From UMGS1889 sp964540575 (lineage in GTDB: Bacteria > Bacillota > Clostridia > Oscillospirales > Ruminococcaceae), in assembly GCA_964540575.1 (NCBI GenBank), contig CAZINI010000001.1:124001-188000 (forward strand): DNA of 64,000 nt, read 5' to 3'. This document shows positions 51,211 to 60,376 of the stretch, in pieces; positions within the stretch are counted from its first letter, which is position 1, and every line of letters begins with the position of its first letter. The notes beneath the pieces were generated by a model. It saw only the letters and a program-made list of their open reading frames with translations. It ran no database searches and had not been told where the DNA came from. The position numbers were made by a program, and so were the translations under genes.

Positions 51211-53481
51211 ATGAGCAGTTCAGCCACCGGGTCGGTCAAAAAGAAAAAAGCCAAGCGAATGCACCCCGTTAAGCGTACCTTTATGGTTATCGGGGCAACC
51301 TTGCTTTCGCTTATACTTATTATTGTTATAACCATTTCCATAATTGCGGCAGCTCTGACGGTGTATATTTTCCAGTTTCAGGATCAGGCAAATGACGTTA
51401 CCCTTGACCTGTATTCGCTGGAAATGGATTATACTACCATCATTTACGCTTACGATAAAAGCGGAAATCCCGTTGAGATCAAGCAGATCACAAGGGGTGC
51501 CGACCGTAAGCCCGTATCTATCGAGCAGGTGCCTCAGCACGTTCAGGACGCTTTCGTTTACATTGAGGACGAACGATTCTATGACCACAGCGGAGTTGAC
51601 TGGAAGCGTACATTTTCGGCGTTCGTCAATGTTATCCTCGATAATATTTTCGGATATGAATTCGGCGGCTCTACCATTACTCAGCAGCTTATCAAAAACG
51701 TAACAGGCGATGACGACCAAAGCTGGGACAGAAAAGTTCGAGAGATATTCCGTGCTCAGAATATCGAAGAAACCTGCACCAAGGCGGATATTCTTCAGGC
51801 TTATCTGAACTATATCGGCTTCGGCGGAAATACGGCAGGTATTCAGGCTGCCGCAAACAAGTATTTTGGCAAGGACGTTTCCGAGCTGACTATTGCGGAA
51901 GCGGCGTGTCTTGCGGCGATACCAAAATCTCCGAATACTCTCAATCCGTTCAGCAGCTATGTTGATTCGGACGGTTTCACTGCTCTTGAAAGAAACGAAA
52001 AGCGTCGCATTCTTGTGCTTAATGCTATGCTGGAAAACGGTGCTATCTCTCAGGATCAGTATGAGGAGGCATGCAATACAAAGCTTGTTTTCCGTGATCC
52101 AAACGCTCCCTCCGATGATGAAAATGAACTTGTAAACGAGGGCGTTCAGAGCTATTTCGTGGATATGGTCATCAGAGATGTTACCTATGGTCTGATGGAC
52201 GAATACGGCATAGACTTCGACGAAGCACAGACCCGTCTGTACAATGGCGGTTACAAGATATACAGCACTGTTGATATTGAAATGCAGAAGGCTCTTGAAG
52301 CCAAGTTTGAGGATTACACTACCTTCTCGGCTGAAGTTCTCCCAAATCCTCCTCATGCTGCATTTGTGGCTATGGATTATATGGGAAATATTCTGGCAAT
52401 TGTCGGCGACGTGGGCGAGAAGCCTATCGACAACAGCTGGAACTATGCTACCCGTGAGCCTCGTCAGCCCGGTTCCTGTATCAAGCCTATCACGTCTTAC
52501 GGCTATGCTATCGAAAACGACCTTATCCATTGGTCTACCATTTTTACCGATAAGCCTATCACCATCAAGGACGCAAACGCTCCCGGCGGCGAAAGACAGT
52601 GGCCTCAGAACTACTCCAACCGTTGGAGCTATGGCGGATATTACACATTCCAGGCTCTCCAGCGTTCGCTGAATACTATTCCCGCACAGCTTATTCAGAT
52701 GGAAGGTCCGACGAATGTCTATAACTTCCTCCAGTCAAGATTTCACATTACAACTCTGACCCCGTATGATGCCGACCTTGCACCTTTGAGTGTTGGTGCT
52801 CTTAACAATGGTATCCTGCTGACAGAGCTGGTAGCTGCTTATCAGGTTTTCGGAAATCTCGGAAAATTCTATGAGCCTACTTCTTACTCTATGGTCATTG
52901 ACCCTACGGGAAATGCTATTCTGCAAAACACCTACACGCCTATTCAGGCACTTGACAAGGATTCCGCTTACGTTATGAACAAGCTGCTGGAAACGGTTGT
53001 CGAGGAGCAGACTGTCGGTACGGGACGTGCTGCTAAGCTGCCCACCAAAAAGCTTGTGGGCAAGACGGGTACATCCCAGAACTGGGGAGATATTGCATTT
53101 GTCGGCTGTACGCCCGATTATGTCAGCGGCGTTTGGTACGGCTATGATGACCGCAGTCAGTCTGTTCAGAACACATATTACAGCTCTGCAAAGCTTTGGA
53201 AAAATATTTTCGGAGATATAGCCGAGGCGGGACCTGTTACCAATTTCCCGTCCAACTCGAACGTTAAGGAGCTTTACTATTGTGCAAATACGGGAATGAT
53301 CGCCAGCGGACTTTGTCCCACAGGTGCAAAGGGATATTATAAGCCCTCAAACATTCCGCCTGTCTGCACAAGCTGCGGAGCAAGACCGTCACAGACAGTT
53401 ACCACTCAGGCACAGACCGAGGCTCAGACTACTGTTGCAGAAGGCGGTCAAAATGCTGCTGAACAGTTTGCACAGGATTGA
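51211..53481 (+). CDS. Class A penicillin-binding protein (PBP1A-like)
   Basis: 756 residues. A cytoplasmic basic N-terminus and one membrane helix (LLSLILIIVITISIIAAALT) are followed by a GT51 transglycosylase domain (IEDERFYDHSGVDW, GGSTITQQLIKN) and then a transpeptidase domain with SxxK in PGSCIKPI, SxN in RSLN and KTG in VGKTGTSQNWGD. The C-terminus has a Cys-rich ELYYCANTGMIASGLCPTGA, as in clostridial PBP1A, and a Gln/Thr tail. It polymerises and cross-links peptidoglycan. AGGAGG precedes the ATG. Confidence 0.95.
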   Translation: MSSSATGSVKKKKAKRMHPVKRTFMVIGATLLSLILIIVITISIIAAALTVYIFQFQDQANDVTLDLYSLEMDYTTIIYAYDKSGNPVEIKQITRGADRKPVSIEQVPQHVQDAFVYIEDERFYDHSGVDWKRTFSAFVNVILDNIFGYEFGGSTITQQLIKNVTGDDDQSWDRKVREIFRAQNIEETCTKADILQAYLNYIGFGGNTAGIQAAANKYFGKDVSELTIAEAACLAAIPKSPNTLNPFSSYVDSDGFTALERNEKRRILVLNAMLENGAISQDQYEEACNTKLVFRDPNAPSDDENELVNEGVQSYFVDMVIRDVTYGLMDEYGIDFDEAQTRLYNGGYKIYSTVDIEMQKALEAKFEDYTTFSAEVLPNPPHAAFVAMDYMGNILAIVGDVGEKPIDNSWNYATREPRQPGSCIKPITSYGYAIENDLIHWSTIFTDKPITIKDANAPGGERQWPQNYSNRWSYGGYYTFQALQRSLNTIPAQLIQMEGPTNVYNFLQSRFHITTLTPYDADLAPLSVGALNNGILLTELVAAYQVFGNLGKFYEPTSYSMVIDPTGNAILQNTYTPIQALDKDSAYVMNKLLETVVEEQTVGTGRAAKLPTKKLVGKTGTSQNWGDIAFVGCTPDYVSGVWYGYDDRSQSVQNTYYSSAKLWKNIFGDIAEAGPVTNFPSNSNVKELYYCANTGMIASGLCPTGAKGYYKPSNIPPVCTSCGARPSQTVTTQAQTEAQTTVAEGGQNAAEQFAQD

Positions 53482-53515
53482 TTTTCTTATTTTTGATTTG
53501 CAAAGGGGATTTGAA

Positions 53516-54628
53516 ATGGACAAGCTTACCTACACCTGTCCGTGTCATTTTGGATTGGAAAGCGTGCTGAAATTCGAAGTACAGAAGATTGGCGGAGAAG
53601 ATATTACCGTTACCGATGGAAAGGTGTCGTTTACGGGAGATCTATCCATACTTGCAAGGGCTAATCTCTGCCTTGCCACTGCCGAACGAGTGCTGATAAA
53701 GCTTGCCGAGTTCAGGGCTATGACCTTTGAGGAACTGTTTCAGGGAGTAAAAAAGATAGATTGGCAGGAATTTATCGGGAAGTATGATGCATTTCCCGTA
53801 AAGGGAAGCAGTCTGAATTCAAAGCTGGCAAGCGTTCCGACCTGTCAGTCTATCGTGAAAAAGGCTGCGGCGGAAAAGCTGGGCTCCGTTTACGGCATCG
53901 GTATGCTTGAAGAAACAGGAACGACATATCAGATACAATTCAATATAATGAACGACAACGCTGCAATTTACCTTGACACCTCGGGTATGGGGCTGCACAA
54001 AAGAGGTTACAGGCGAAATTCAAACGCCGCACCTATCAAGGAAACTCTTGCGGCGGGAATGATAGATCTTGCCAGAATAAGGAGCAGCACGCAGTTTTAT
54101 GACCCGTTCTGCGGAAGCGGAACTATGCTTATTGAAGCGGCTTACAAGGCACTGAACATTGCTCCCGGGCTGAAACGCACATTTTCGGCTGAAAGATGGG
54201 AGTGCATCGATCGAAAGTTTTGGGAAACAGAGCGTCAGAGGGCTCTTGACAGCATAAAGCGGAATGAACCGTTCCACGCTTACGGTTCCGATATTGACCC
54301 CGAATGTGTGGAGCTTACCTTGAATAACTGCAAAAAAGCGGGAATTGCCAAGTGCGTTACCGTTGAGCGGAAGAATGTCAAGGATCTTGTTAATGCGGAC
54401 GGTTCTGTTATCGTCTGCAATCCGCCTTACGGTGAGCGTTTGCTGGAGATAAAGGAAGCAGAGGAGCTTTACACCATAATGGGCAAGGTTTTCGCCGCCG
54501 ACAAGGAACACCCCTGTTCGATCATATCTCCTCACGACGAGTTCGAGAATTTTTTCGGAAAAAAAGCAAACCGTCGCAGAAAGCTTTACAACGGTATGCT
54601 CAGGTGTCAGATGTATATGTATTTCTGA
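53516..54628 (+). CDS. THUMP-domain class I RNA methyltransferase (RlmL/YpsC-type)
   Basis: About 370 residues. N-terminal ferredoxin-like/THUMP RNA-binding region (CPCHFGLESVLKFEVQKIGG, then QIQFNIMNDNAAIYLDTSG). SAM-binding site YDPFCGSGTMLIEAAYKAL and catalytic NPPYGER typical of N2-guanine methyltransferases. The likely target is a 23S rRNA guanine. ATG 53516 is set by AAAGGGGA upstream; earlier in-frame codons extend into the PBP1A gene and are rejected. Confidence 0.92.
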   Translation: MDKLTYTCPCHFGLESVLKFEVQKIGGEDITVTDGKVSFTGDLSILARANLCLATAERVLIKLAEFRAMTFEELFQGVKKIDWQEFIGKYDAFPVKGSSLNSKLASVPTCQSIVKKAAAEKLGSVYGIGMLEETGTTYQIQFNIMNDNAAIYLDTSGMGLHKRGYRRNSNAAPIKETLAAGMIDLARIRSSTQFYDPFCGSGTMLIEAAYKALNIAPGLKRTFSAERWECIDRKFWETERQRALDSIKRNEPFHAYGSDIDPECVELTLNNCKKAGIAKCVTVERKNVKDLVNADGSVIVCNPPYGERLLEIKEAEELYTIMGKVFAADKEHPCSIISPHDEFENFFGKKANRRRKLYNGMLRCQMYMYF

Positions 54629-54651
54629 CATAATAAAACGAGGTGTGCAAT

Positions 54652-55188
54652 ATGATCTTATTGGTTGTGGATACACAAAAAGGCATTACCGATGAACGGC
54701 TTTTTGCGTTTGATAAAGTCAAAGAGAACATAAAGCTGCTCATTGAAACAGCCGGAAAATATCACATAGAAGTTATATATGTACAGCACGATGACGGACC
54801 GGGAAGCGGTTTTTCAAAGGGTGATGAAGCCTATGAGATATATGATGAATTCGCACCGATAAATAACGAGAAGGTCTTTTCAAAGTCTGTAAACAGTTCA
54901 TTTCACAAATCAACGGGATTGTTGGCGTATTTACAGTCAAAAGGTGAAAAGCAAATTATGGTCGTTGGTTTGCAGACCAACTACTGCATAGATGCAACTA
55001 TAAAAAGCGGATTTGAGCACGGATTTGAAATGATAGTTCCCGCATATACAAATTCAACCTTTGATAATAAGTATTTTTCAAAAGAAGCTGCCTACCATTA
55101 TTATAACGAATTAATGTGGCCCGAACGATATGCAAAATGTGTTTCGATCGAGGATGCAATAAGGCTATTGCAGTCCAATAATTCATGA
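54652..55188 (+). CDS. Isochorismatase-family cysteine hydrolase
   Basis: 178 residues with the amidase/isochorismatase catalytic triad: Asp in LLVVDTQKG, Lys in FSKSVNSSFHKS, and Cys in VVGLQTNYCIDAT. The family includes nicotinamidase and related hydrolases, and the substrate cannot be told. GAGG places ATG 54652. Confidence 0.9.
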   Translation: MILLVVDTQKGITDERLFAFDKVKENIKLLIETAGKYHIEVIYVQHDDGPGSGFSKGDEAYEIYDEFAPINNEKVFSKSVNSSFHKSTGLLAYLQSKGEKQIMVVGLQTNYCIDATIKSGFEHGFEMIVPAYTNSTFDNKYFSKEAAYHYYNELMWPERYAKCVSIEDAIRLLQSNNS

Positions 55189-55209
55189 CAATTTTTCAAA
55201 ATTTTACAT

Positions 55210-55244
55210 GCCGAAATTCTCGAAAGGGGATTTCGGCTTTTTTG
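55210..55244 (+). terminator. Terminator after the cysteine hydrolase gene
   Basis: GCCGAAAT/ATTTCGGC stem and a run of six T. Confidence 0.8.
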
Positions 55245-55266
55245 TTTGTCAAAAAGTGATATGTTT

Positions 55267-55389
55267 GTTCTATGCAAAAAGCTATAAATATTGGCCTGAA
55301 ATTTGTTCTGTTCTACAAAATTGAGAAAAAACGTTCTATTTTGCCTTAAAATGCCCGATTTGTTCTTGACAAATCAAAAATAATGTTCT
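55267..55389 (+). repeat. Array of GTTCT repeats in a promoter region
   Basis: GTTCT occurs at 55267, 55305, 55310, 55333, 55362 and 55385, several as TTTGTTCT. Two pairs are 23 bases apart. The last two copies lie against the -35 and end in the -10 of the promoter at 55366-55394. Looks like a multi-site operator. Confidence 0.5.
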
Positions 55390-55394
55390 ATAAT
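55366..55394 (+). promoter_or_regulatory. Perfect consensus promoter before a small membrane protein gene
   Basis: TTGACA (55366-55371)-17-TATAAT (55389-55394), with no deviation. The transcribed leader to 55560 holds a TGTTCC/GGAACA inverted repeat and an AAGCCC/GGGCTT hairpin. Confidence 0.8.
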
Positions 55395-55560
55395 ATCAAT
55401 AGAAACAATGTTTCAGATAAATTGTTCCGGATACTAAATCAAGATATGGAACAGGTATTTCGTGATGAATATGTGCAGTCTATCATCGAAATACGGCGAA
55501 TTCAACATTACGAAAGCCCGATAAAAAAACAGGGCTTCGCAAACAAAGGAATGGTGCATT

Positions 55561-55851
55561 ATGAAAGATTTAAATTACACGGAAAGACTTATTATCAAGC
55601 TTGTTGTGCTGGTGTTTCTCACCGCTTCCGCTTTTTCTGCCGAATTGCTGAGCGGTTTGGGTTTGGCGGCGGTTATGGTTGTACTGTTTTTGGGAATGAG
55701 TGCCGTTTCGGGGCAGCATTTCGTTTTGGACAGGCGTTCGATGAATATGCTCAGACGGCTTATCTCCATATGTGTGAAGGGCGGAAGCTTGAAGCATTCC
55801 CGCAGAGGAGAAGGGCAGACTATCTCCGTTTGCCGCAGGAATGCCTCATAG
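55561..55851 (+). CDS. Small membrane protein, unknown
   Basis: 96 residues. After MKDLNYTERLI come two closely spaced hydrophobic stretches (KLVVLVFLTASAFSAELLSG and LGLAAVMVVLFLGMSAV), then a basic C-terminus with repeated Arg/Lys. AAAGGA lies about ten bases before the ATG and a consensus promoter is 170 bases upstream. It ends one base before the convergent ATPase stop. A competing frame covers the same bases (55383-55889) but has no ribosome binding site and an unlikely composition. No family recognised. Confidence 0.5.
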   Translation: MKDLNYTERLIIKLVVLVFLTASAFSAELLSGLGLAAVMVVLFLGMSAVSGQHFVLDRRSMNMLRRLISICVKGGSLKHSRRGEGQTISVCRRNAS

Positions 55852-55852
55852 A

Positions 55853-56920
55853 TCACGCTTTCCCTTTCAGAACCGAGATCAGCTTGTAGGACAGGCGGTT
55901 TATTTCGTCAAAGCTTACGGAATTGATATAATAGCTTTCAAGCTTGTCGTGTACCTCTTTTGCTTTGGTAAGAGCCGATGCCGCTTCTTCGGAAAGCTCT
56001 GCTGCCGCCTTTTTATTGAAGTTCAGCCGCTGTTTTTTGGCTGCAATAGCGGATTTCCCGTAAAATCTTGCGAAATTTATTCTTGTGCCGTCAATATCTC
56101 CAAGACCGTTAAAGCTTGAAGCTGTTATGAATGCCAGCTTCATTTCGGGAACAAGAAGATGCTCAAAGGCGTTGGTCTGAAGCATAAAATATTCGCTGAC
56201 CGTTATGTCATAGCCCCGCTCTATCAGCTTGTCGGACAGACTTCTCAGCAGGAAATCGCTGCCTGCACAGTATGGGTCGTTCAGGACATAAACGGTGTAA
56301 CCGGCGGGGATAAGGGTCTTGTAGCCGTCCTTTGTCAGTGCGGAAAGCTGTTTGTAGGACAGACTGCCTTTTGTTTCCGTGTCCTTTTTGGGGAACAGCT
56401 TTTTTGTGAAACGCTTTGCAAAGCCCTCCAGCTTCTCAATATTCAGCGTTTCGGTGGCGATGGTGAAGCTGTCGCTGTTAAGTGAAGCTATCGCCGAAAC
56501 AAACCGCCTGCATCTGCCGTGATACTGTGCGTTCTCCTCTGTTGCGGCGATTATTTCCGAACGCTTTGCAAAAAGCTTTCCCGAATCCCAATATTCGCCC
56601 ATATTAATTATCTGTGCAGTTGCTCCGGGGTAAACAGGGTCAAAGGTGTGGGGAGCGGTGCCGTCCATAAAAATGACCTTCAGCCGCTTGAAAATTACGG
56701 CGTCAAGGGAGTCGGTGTCCGATGAACAGCGATATATCTCCTTTTCTTCGTCGGGAAATGCTGCCGCAAGCTTTTTCATAAGCGAGGATTTTCCCGTTCC
56801 CGGGCCGCCTTTGATTATGTAGGTGAAATAATCATTGTCAGCAAGAATCTCACCGAAACGTGTCCTGAATCCGTCGGGGGATACTCCGCCAAGGAAAAAT
56901 TCGGTTGTTCCGTCTTTCAT
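55853..56920 (-). CDS. P-loop ATPase (PRK06851-like)
   Basis: 355 residues with one clear Walker A, IIKGGPGTGKSSLMKKL, near the N-terminus. A later region (MKLAFITASSFNGLGDIDG) recalls the second half of the clostridial ATPase family filed as PRK06851. I do not know its biological role. The frame opens at 56980, but ATG 56920 is chosen because AAAGGAGC is well placed and FFLGGVSPDGF starts the conserved part. Divergent from the HD-domain gene. Confidence 0.75.
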   Translation of the reverse strand: MKDGTTEFFLGGVSPDGFRTRFGEILADNDYFTYIIKGGPGTGKSSLMKKLAAAFPDEEKEIYRCSSDTDSLDAVIFKRLKVIFMDGTAPHTFDPVYPGATAQIINMGEYWDSGKLFAKRSEIIAATEENAQYHGRCRRFVSAIASLNSDSFTIATETLNIEKLEGFAKRFTKKLFPKKDTETKGSLSYKQLSALTKDGYKTLIPAGYTVYVLNDPYCAGSDFLLRSLSDKLIERGYDITVSEYFMLQTNAFEHLLVPEMKLAFITASSFNGLGDIDGTRINFARFYGKSAIAAKKQRLNFNKKAAAELSEEAASALTKAKEVHDKLESYYINSVSFDEINRLSYKLISVLKGKA

Positions 56921-56999
56921 AAAATCAGCTCCTTTTGATATTTTCGGGTTTTCCCATTGATATATTATGAAAATCGGCATTTTTGGTTACATATAGATA

Positions 57000-57028
57000 T
57001 TGAATTTTTCCCGAAAATGTGATACAAT
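57000..57028 (+). promoter_or_regulatory. Promoter of the HD and LUD genes
   Basis: TTGAAT (57000-57005)-17-TACAAT (57023-57028). Confidence 0.7.
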
Positions 57029-57059
57029 CTCATTGTATTCGGTTTTGGGAGTGATAGTT

Positions 57060-57554
57060 TTGCTGATTGAAAAGCTTATTGAAGCGGCTGTTGAATATGA
57101 CAGGGGAGATCCCAAGCGTATTCAGCATTTTATCAAGGTACACAGCTTTGCGGCACTTATCGGGAAATCAGAGAAGCTTTCGGCTGATGAACAGCTTATT
57201 CTTGAAGCTGCTGCCGTTCTTCACGACATTGGCATAAAGAATGCCGAACGCATTCACGGTTCAACAGCGGGAAAATATCAGGAGATAGAGGGCGTTCCCG
57301 TTGCGGAGGAGATACTTCGGGGCTTTGGGTGCAGTGATGGGTTTATCTCGGAGGTGTGCTATCTTGTGGGGCATCATCACAGCTATTCGGAGGATATTTC
57401 CAACGTTCTCCGAATTCTTATGGAAGCTGATTTTCTCGTGAACGGTTATGAGGACAATATGTCTGCAAATGCAATTATAAGCGTGAGAAATAAGCTTTTC
57501 AGATCGGAATGCGGAACTGGGCTACTGAACGAAATGTTTGATTTGGAGGAATAA
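57060..57554 (+). CDS. HD-domain phosphohydrolase
   Basis: About 164 residues. The metal-dependent HD fold is shown by HFIKVHSFAALIG, the His-Asp pair in AAAVLHDIGIKNAER and the later VGHHHSY and MEADFLVN. It probably hydrolyses a nucleotide or related phosphate. TTG 57060 is preferred because GGGAG lies at 57048-57052; the longer frame upstream overlaps the promoter. The next gene begins two bases after the stop. Confidence 0.83.
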   Translation: MLIEKLIEAAVEYDRGDPKRIQHFIKVHSFAALIGKSEKLSADEQLILEAAAVLHDIGIKNAERIHGSTAGKYQEIEGVPVAEEILRGFGCSDGFISEVCYLVGHHHSYSEDISNVLRILMEADFLVNGYEDNMSANAIISVRNKLFRSECGTGLLNEMFDLEE

Positions 57555-57556
57555 TT

Positions 57557-58225
57557 ATGGACGGCAACAAGCTTGAAACCATCAGAAAGCGTATTGCAAA
57601 AACAGGCGAGGCACTTAAAAGGAACAATATGGAATTTTATACCGTTGAGAAAGCATCGGACGTTCCCGAGCTGGTGAAGTCGCTTATAAAAAAGGGCGAT
57701 ACTATCGGAACGGGCGGTTCTATGACCCTCAAGGAAACGGGCGTTATGGACTTGCTCAGAAGCGGAGATTACAATTTCCTTGACAGGGAAGCTGTTCCCA
57801 AGGAGGAGGTTCCGTCTATCTACCGCAAATGCTTTTCGGCGGACGTTTATATGTGCAGCTCAAACGCCATCACCGAAAACGGCGAGCTTTACAATGTGGA
57901 CGGCAACAGCAACCGTGTTGCGGCTATCTGCTATGGACCGGAATCGGTCATTATCGTTGCGGGATATAACAAGATCGTTACGGATATTGAGGAAGCTTCC
58001 GTCAGAGTGAAAAAGCTTGCCGCTCCCGCCAACACTATGCGTCTTGACTGCGATACATATTGCAAGGAAAAGGGTGAGTGTGCCGCTTTTGTGGGCGGAA
58101 ACAAGCATATCTGCGACGGCTGCGGCGGTAATGACAGGATTTGCTGCAATTTTGTAATTTCCGCAAAACAGCGTCACAAGAACAGAATTAAGGTAATCAT
58201 TGTTGAGGAAGAATTGGGATATTGA
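57557..58225 (+). CDS. LUD-domain protein (LutC-like)
   Basis: 222 residues of the LUD (DUF162) family, related to lactate-utilisation LutB/LutC. GDTIGTGGSMTLKETGVMDL and YMCSSNAITENGELYNVDGN are characteristic. The C-terminus adds several cysteines (CDTYC, GEC, CDGCGG, CC) that may bind a metal or cluster. No LutA/LutB are adjacent, so the lactate role is uncertain. Confidence 0.88.
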   Translation: MDGNKLETIRKRIAKTGEALKRNNMEFYTVEKASDVPELVKSLIKKGDTIGTGGSMTLKETGVMDLLRSGDYNFLDREAVPKEEVPSIYRKCFSADVYMCSSNAITENGELYNVDGNSNRVAAICYGPESVIIVAGYNKIVTDIEEASVRVKKLAAPANTMRLDCDTYCKEKGECAAFVGGNKHICDGCGGNDRICCNFVISAKQRHKNRIKVIIVEEELGY

Positions 58226-58243
58226 TTTTTTCGGCAAATACAA

Positions 58244-58280
58244 GCAGCCCCGAAGTCATTTTGGCTTTGGGGCTGCGTTA
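58244..58280. terminator. Bidirectional terminator
   Basis: GCAGCCCC/GGGGCTGC stem with an AAG/CTT extension, between convergent LUD and sigma-partner genes. Confidence 0.8.
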
Positions 58281-58282
58281 TT

Positions 58283-60376
58283 TTATTCGGGAATAAAGTC
58301 GCTTTCGTCAAATACGGGTGGCTTTCCGTTTTCCTTAAATTCAAAGGTGGTCACCGTATCGGCATTAGTTATTTCAACATTCATAGGAAGGGAGCTCATA
58401 AACTGAATAACCTTTTCATTATTTGCAAATGCTTCAAAGTTGTGAAGCCGATTTTCCTCTTCTTCAAGCATTTCGGTCAGCATTGTTTTTTGGGCATTCA
58501 GTGCTTCAAGCTCCTCTTTTAAGCGTGAAACAGCGGTGCTGTCCTCTTCGTGAAGCCTTTGGATTTCGGAAAGTATTTTGTTAAGATAAGCTATTTTCTC
58601 GTCAATTTCAGCGATGTTTTCTTTCCGCATGATGATTTCATCGGAAATCCTTTCTATCTCTTCTTCTATGTCACTTGCAAGATTTTCCATAACTCCGAAA
58701 GAGTAAGCCGTTACAGTATATTTTCCTTCAATGGGACAATGCCATACCGCTTTGCCGTTTTTGTCGGTCGCACCGATAACATACCCGCCCCAAGCACCGG
58801 AATATCCTTCGGCAAGATTGCTGCCGTCAAAGCCCTCGGGACGAAGTATAACCCAATATCCGAACAGGGGACTGCCGTTTTCGTCAAGCAGGCGGATAAC
58901 GGTTTTTGACCTATCGACGGCGTTCAGCTCGTCGGGAGTGGGGCGATCCCACGGCAGATCAAAGCTTATATTCCGAGGGGAATCTGCATTTATCTCTATG
59001 GTAAACTGCATTTCGTTTCGCTTGCTTTCAACTCCGTCGGAATTCACCATCATATCCGAGGCGGTCACGAGATATGCTCCCTCGGTAAGAGTTCGGACTG
59101 TTGGCTTATCGCCGCAGGTAAGGGCAGCACCGTCCATATATCCTCCACGGTCATTGTCAAAGTCATATCCGAGAACACCGCTTGTGTACTTGATCGCTTG
59201 GCAGGTAACACGCAGTCCGTTTACAGGGTCGCCGTTTTTATCGGAGAATATGAACGAGGCTTGATATTGACGAGGTTCGGCAGCGGGCTTCGGGTTTGGG
59301 TCATATGCAGGTGAAGTGACCTCGCCGTCCTGAGCGGAAACGGCATTTTGAAGCCTTTCGTATTCATTGGAATAATAACGTTCATCCTGTGCAACGCTGT
59401 CCATATACCGTGTTCCGAGAAATGTGCCGATAAAATCCTCGCTCATTTCATAATTCCGACAAAACGCCGAAATAACATTGCTTTCGGGGGATATTGGGAA
59501 CGCCATGACTTCGCCGCCTGCATATTTTGCAACAAGATAATAGCGTTGCGGTTCTGTTATATGGACGGAAAGATCATCAACCGTATAATCCCGTCCGTAC
59601 TCGAATTTTCCGCCTTCGGAAAGCCCGCCTATAATATTCGTTAATTCGGTGTCAACAAGAAGATTTGTATTTTCCTCGGCAGCTACGGTGCAATAAGACG
59701 TACTTTCCCACTCTTCTTCGTAGGCATAGTTGAAGTTCATTACTTCAAAGGAGTAAAGGTCATCTCCCGAAGTTCTGAGCATTGCTTCAAGCATATTTCC
59801 TTCGCATTTGACGGGGGAATGGTAACGGTAGAAATGTATTTCGCCGTCAGATTCCAGGCCGAGAAGATTGGGATTTTTACCATCCGCAAAATAATGCAGT
59901 CCGCTTCCGCCCGGAACCTCATTTCCGAGAATGGGATTGTAGGAATATCCCGAATAGCCGTTGAATAGTATGGTGAGCAGCTCCGTATCATTGTCGGCGA
60001 GCATATATATCTTTTCTCCGACAGTTATTTTGAGGGGTACGTCGGGCAGTTCTTCCGCTGCCGTTTCGGGAATTGGGATTTCCGAAGAAGATGTTGCAGC
60101 TGCTGTTTCGGGAGTTTTTATTATACTCGCTTCGGTTTCGGAAGTGGTTAATGGGTCAGCGACAATATCGCTGTCGCTGCCGAAGCGTGCGGAGGTCACG
60201 GCTATGACCGCAGTCAGGGCTAGAAGAGAGATGGCTGCCGCCGCCTTTAATGCGGGACTTCTTCTTTTCGGAATATCGGCAGTAACAGGGTTTTCGGCAT
60301 TTTCAATAATTCTCTCTTTCATTGCCGAATTGGCGGTGATTGAGCTGTAAATGCGGTTTAAATCGTTCTTATTCAT
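58283..60376 (-). CDS. Membrane-anchored sigma-factor partner with SpaA-like domains and coiled coil
   Basis: 697 residues. A short cytoplasmic N-terminus of about 40 residues (NRIYSSITANSAMKERIIEN) is followed by one membrane helix (KAAAAISLLALTAVIAVTSA), then a Thr/Ser/Glu linker and a large outside region. That region contains two beta-rich segments of the SpaA/Cna-B kind (FIFSDKNGDPVNGLRVTCQ and VIRLLDENGSPLFGYWVIL). A long predicted coiled coil follows (about residues 580-650, EEEIERISDEIIMRKEN onwards). It begins within the last codons of the ECF sigma gene, so it is likely its anti-sigma factor, although the N-terminus does not match a known anti-sigma domain. Confidence 0.7.
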   Translation of the reverse strand: MNKNDLNRIYSSITANSAMKERIIENAENPVTADIPKRRSPALKAAAAISLLALTAVIAVTSARFGSDSDIVADPLTTSETEASIIKTPETAAATSSSEIPIPETAAEELPDVPLKITVGEKIYMLADNDTELLTILFNGYSGYSYNPILGNEVPGGSGLHYFADGKNPNLLGLESDGEIHFYRYHSPVKCEGNMLEAMLRTSGDDLYSFEVMNFNYAYEEEWESTSYCTVAAEENTNLLVDTELTNIIGGLSEGGKFEYGRDYTVDDLSVHITEPQRYYLVAKYAGGEVMAFPISPESNVISAFCRNYEMSEDFIGTFLGTRYMDSVAQDERYYSNEYERLQNAVSAQDGEVTSPAYDPNPKPAAEPRQYQASFIFSDKNGDPVNGLRVTCQAIKYTSGVLGYDFDNDRGGYMDGAALTCGDKPTVRTLTEGAYLVTASDMMVNSDGVESKRNEMQFTIEINADSPRNISFDLPWDRPTPDELNAVDRSKTVIRLLDENGSPLFGYWVILRPEGFDGSNLAEGYSGAWGGYVIGATDKNGKAVWHCPIEGKYTVTAYSFGVMENLASDIEEEIERISDEIIMRKENIAEIDEKIAYLNKILSEIQRLHEEDSTAVSRLKEELEALNAQKTMLTEMLEEEENRLHNFEAFANNEKVIQFMSSLPMNVEITNADTVTTFEFKENGKPPVFDESDFIPE

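Noticed and set aside
51220..52530. Minus-strand frame of 436 codons within the PBP1A gene
   Set aside because: The plus-strand gene has all catalytic motifs; the opposite frame has no support.
55383..55889. 168-codon frame starting within the consensus promoter
   Set aside because: The start coincides with the -10 region, no Shine-Dalgarno is present, and the composition is unlikely; the 55561 frame fits better.
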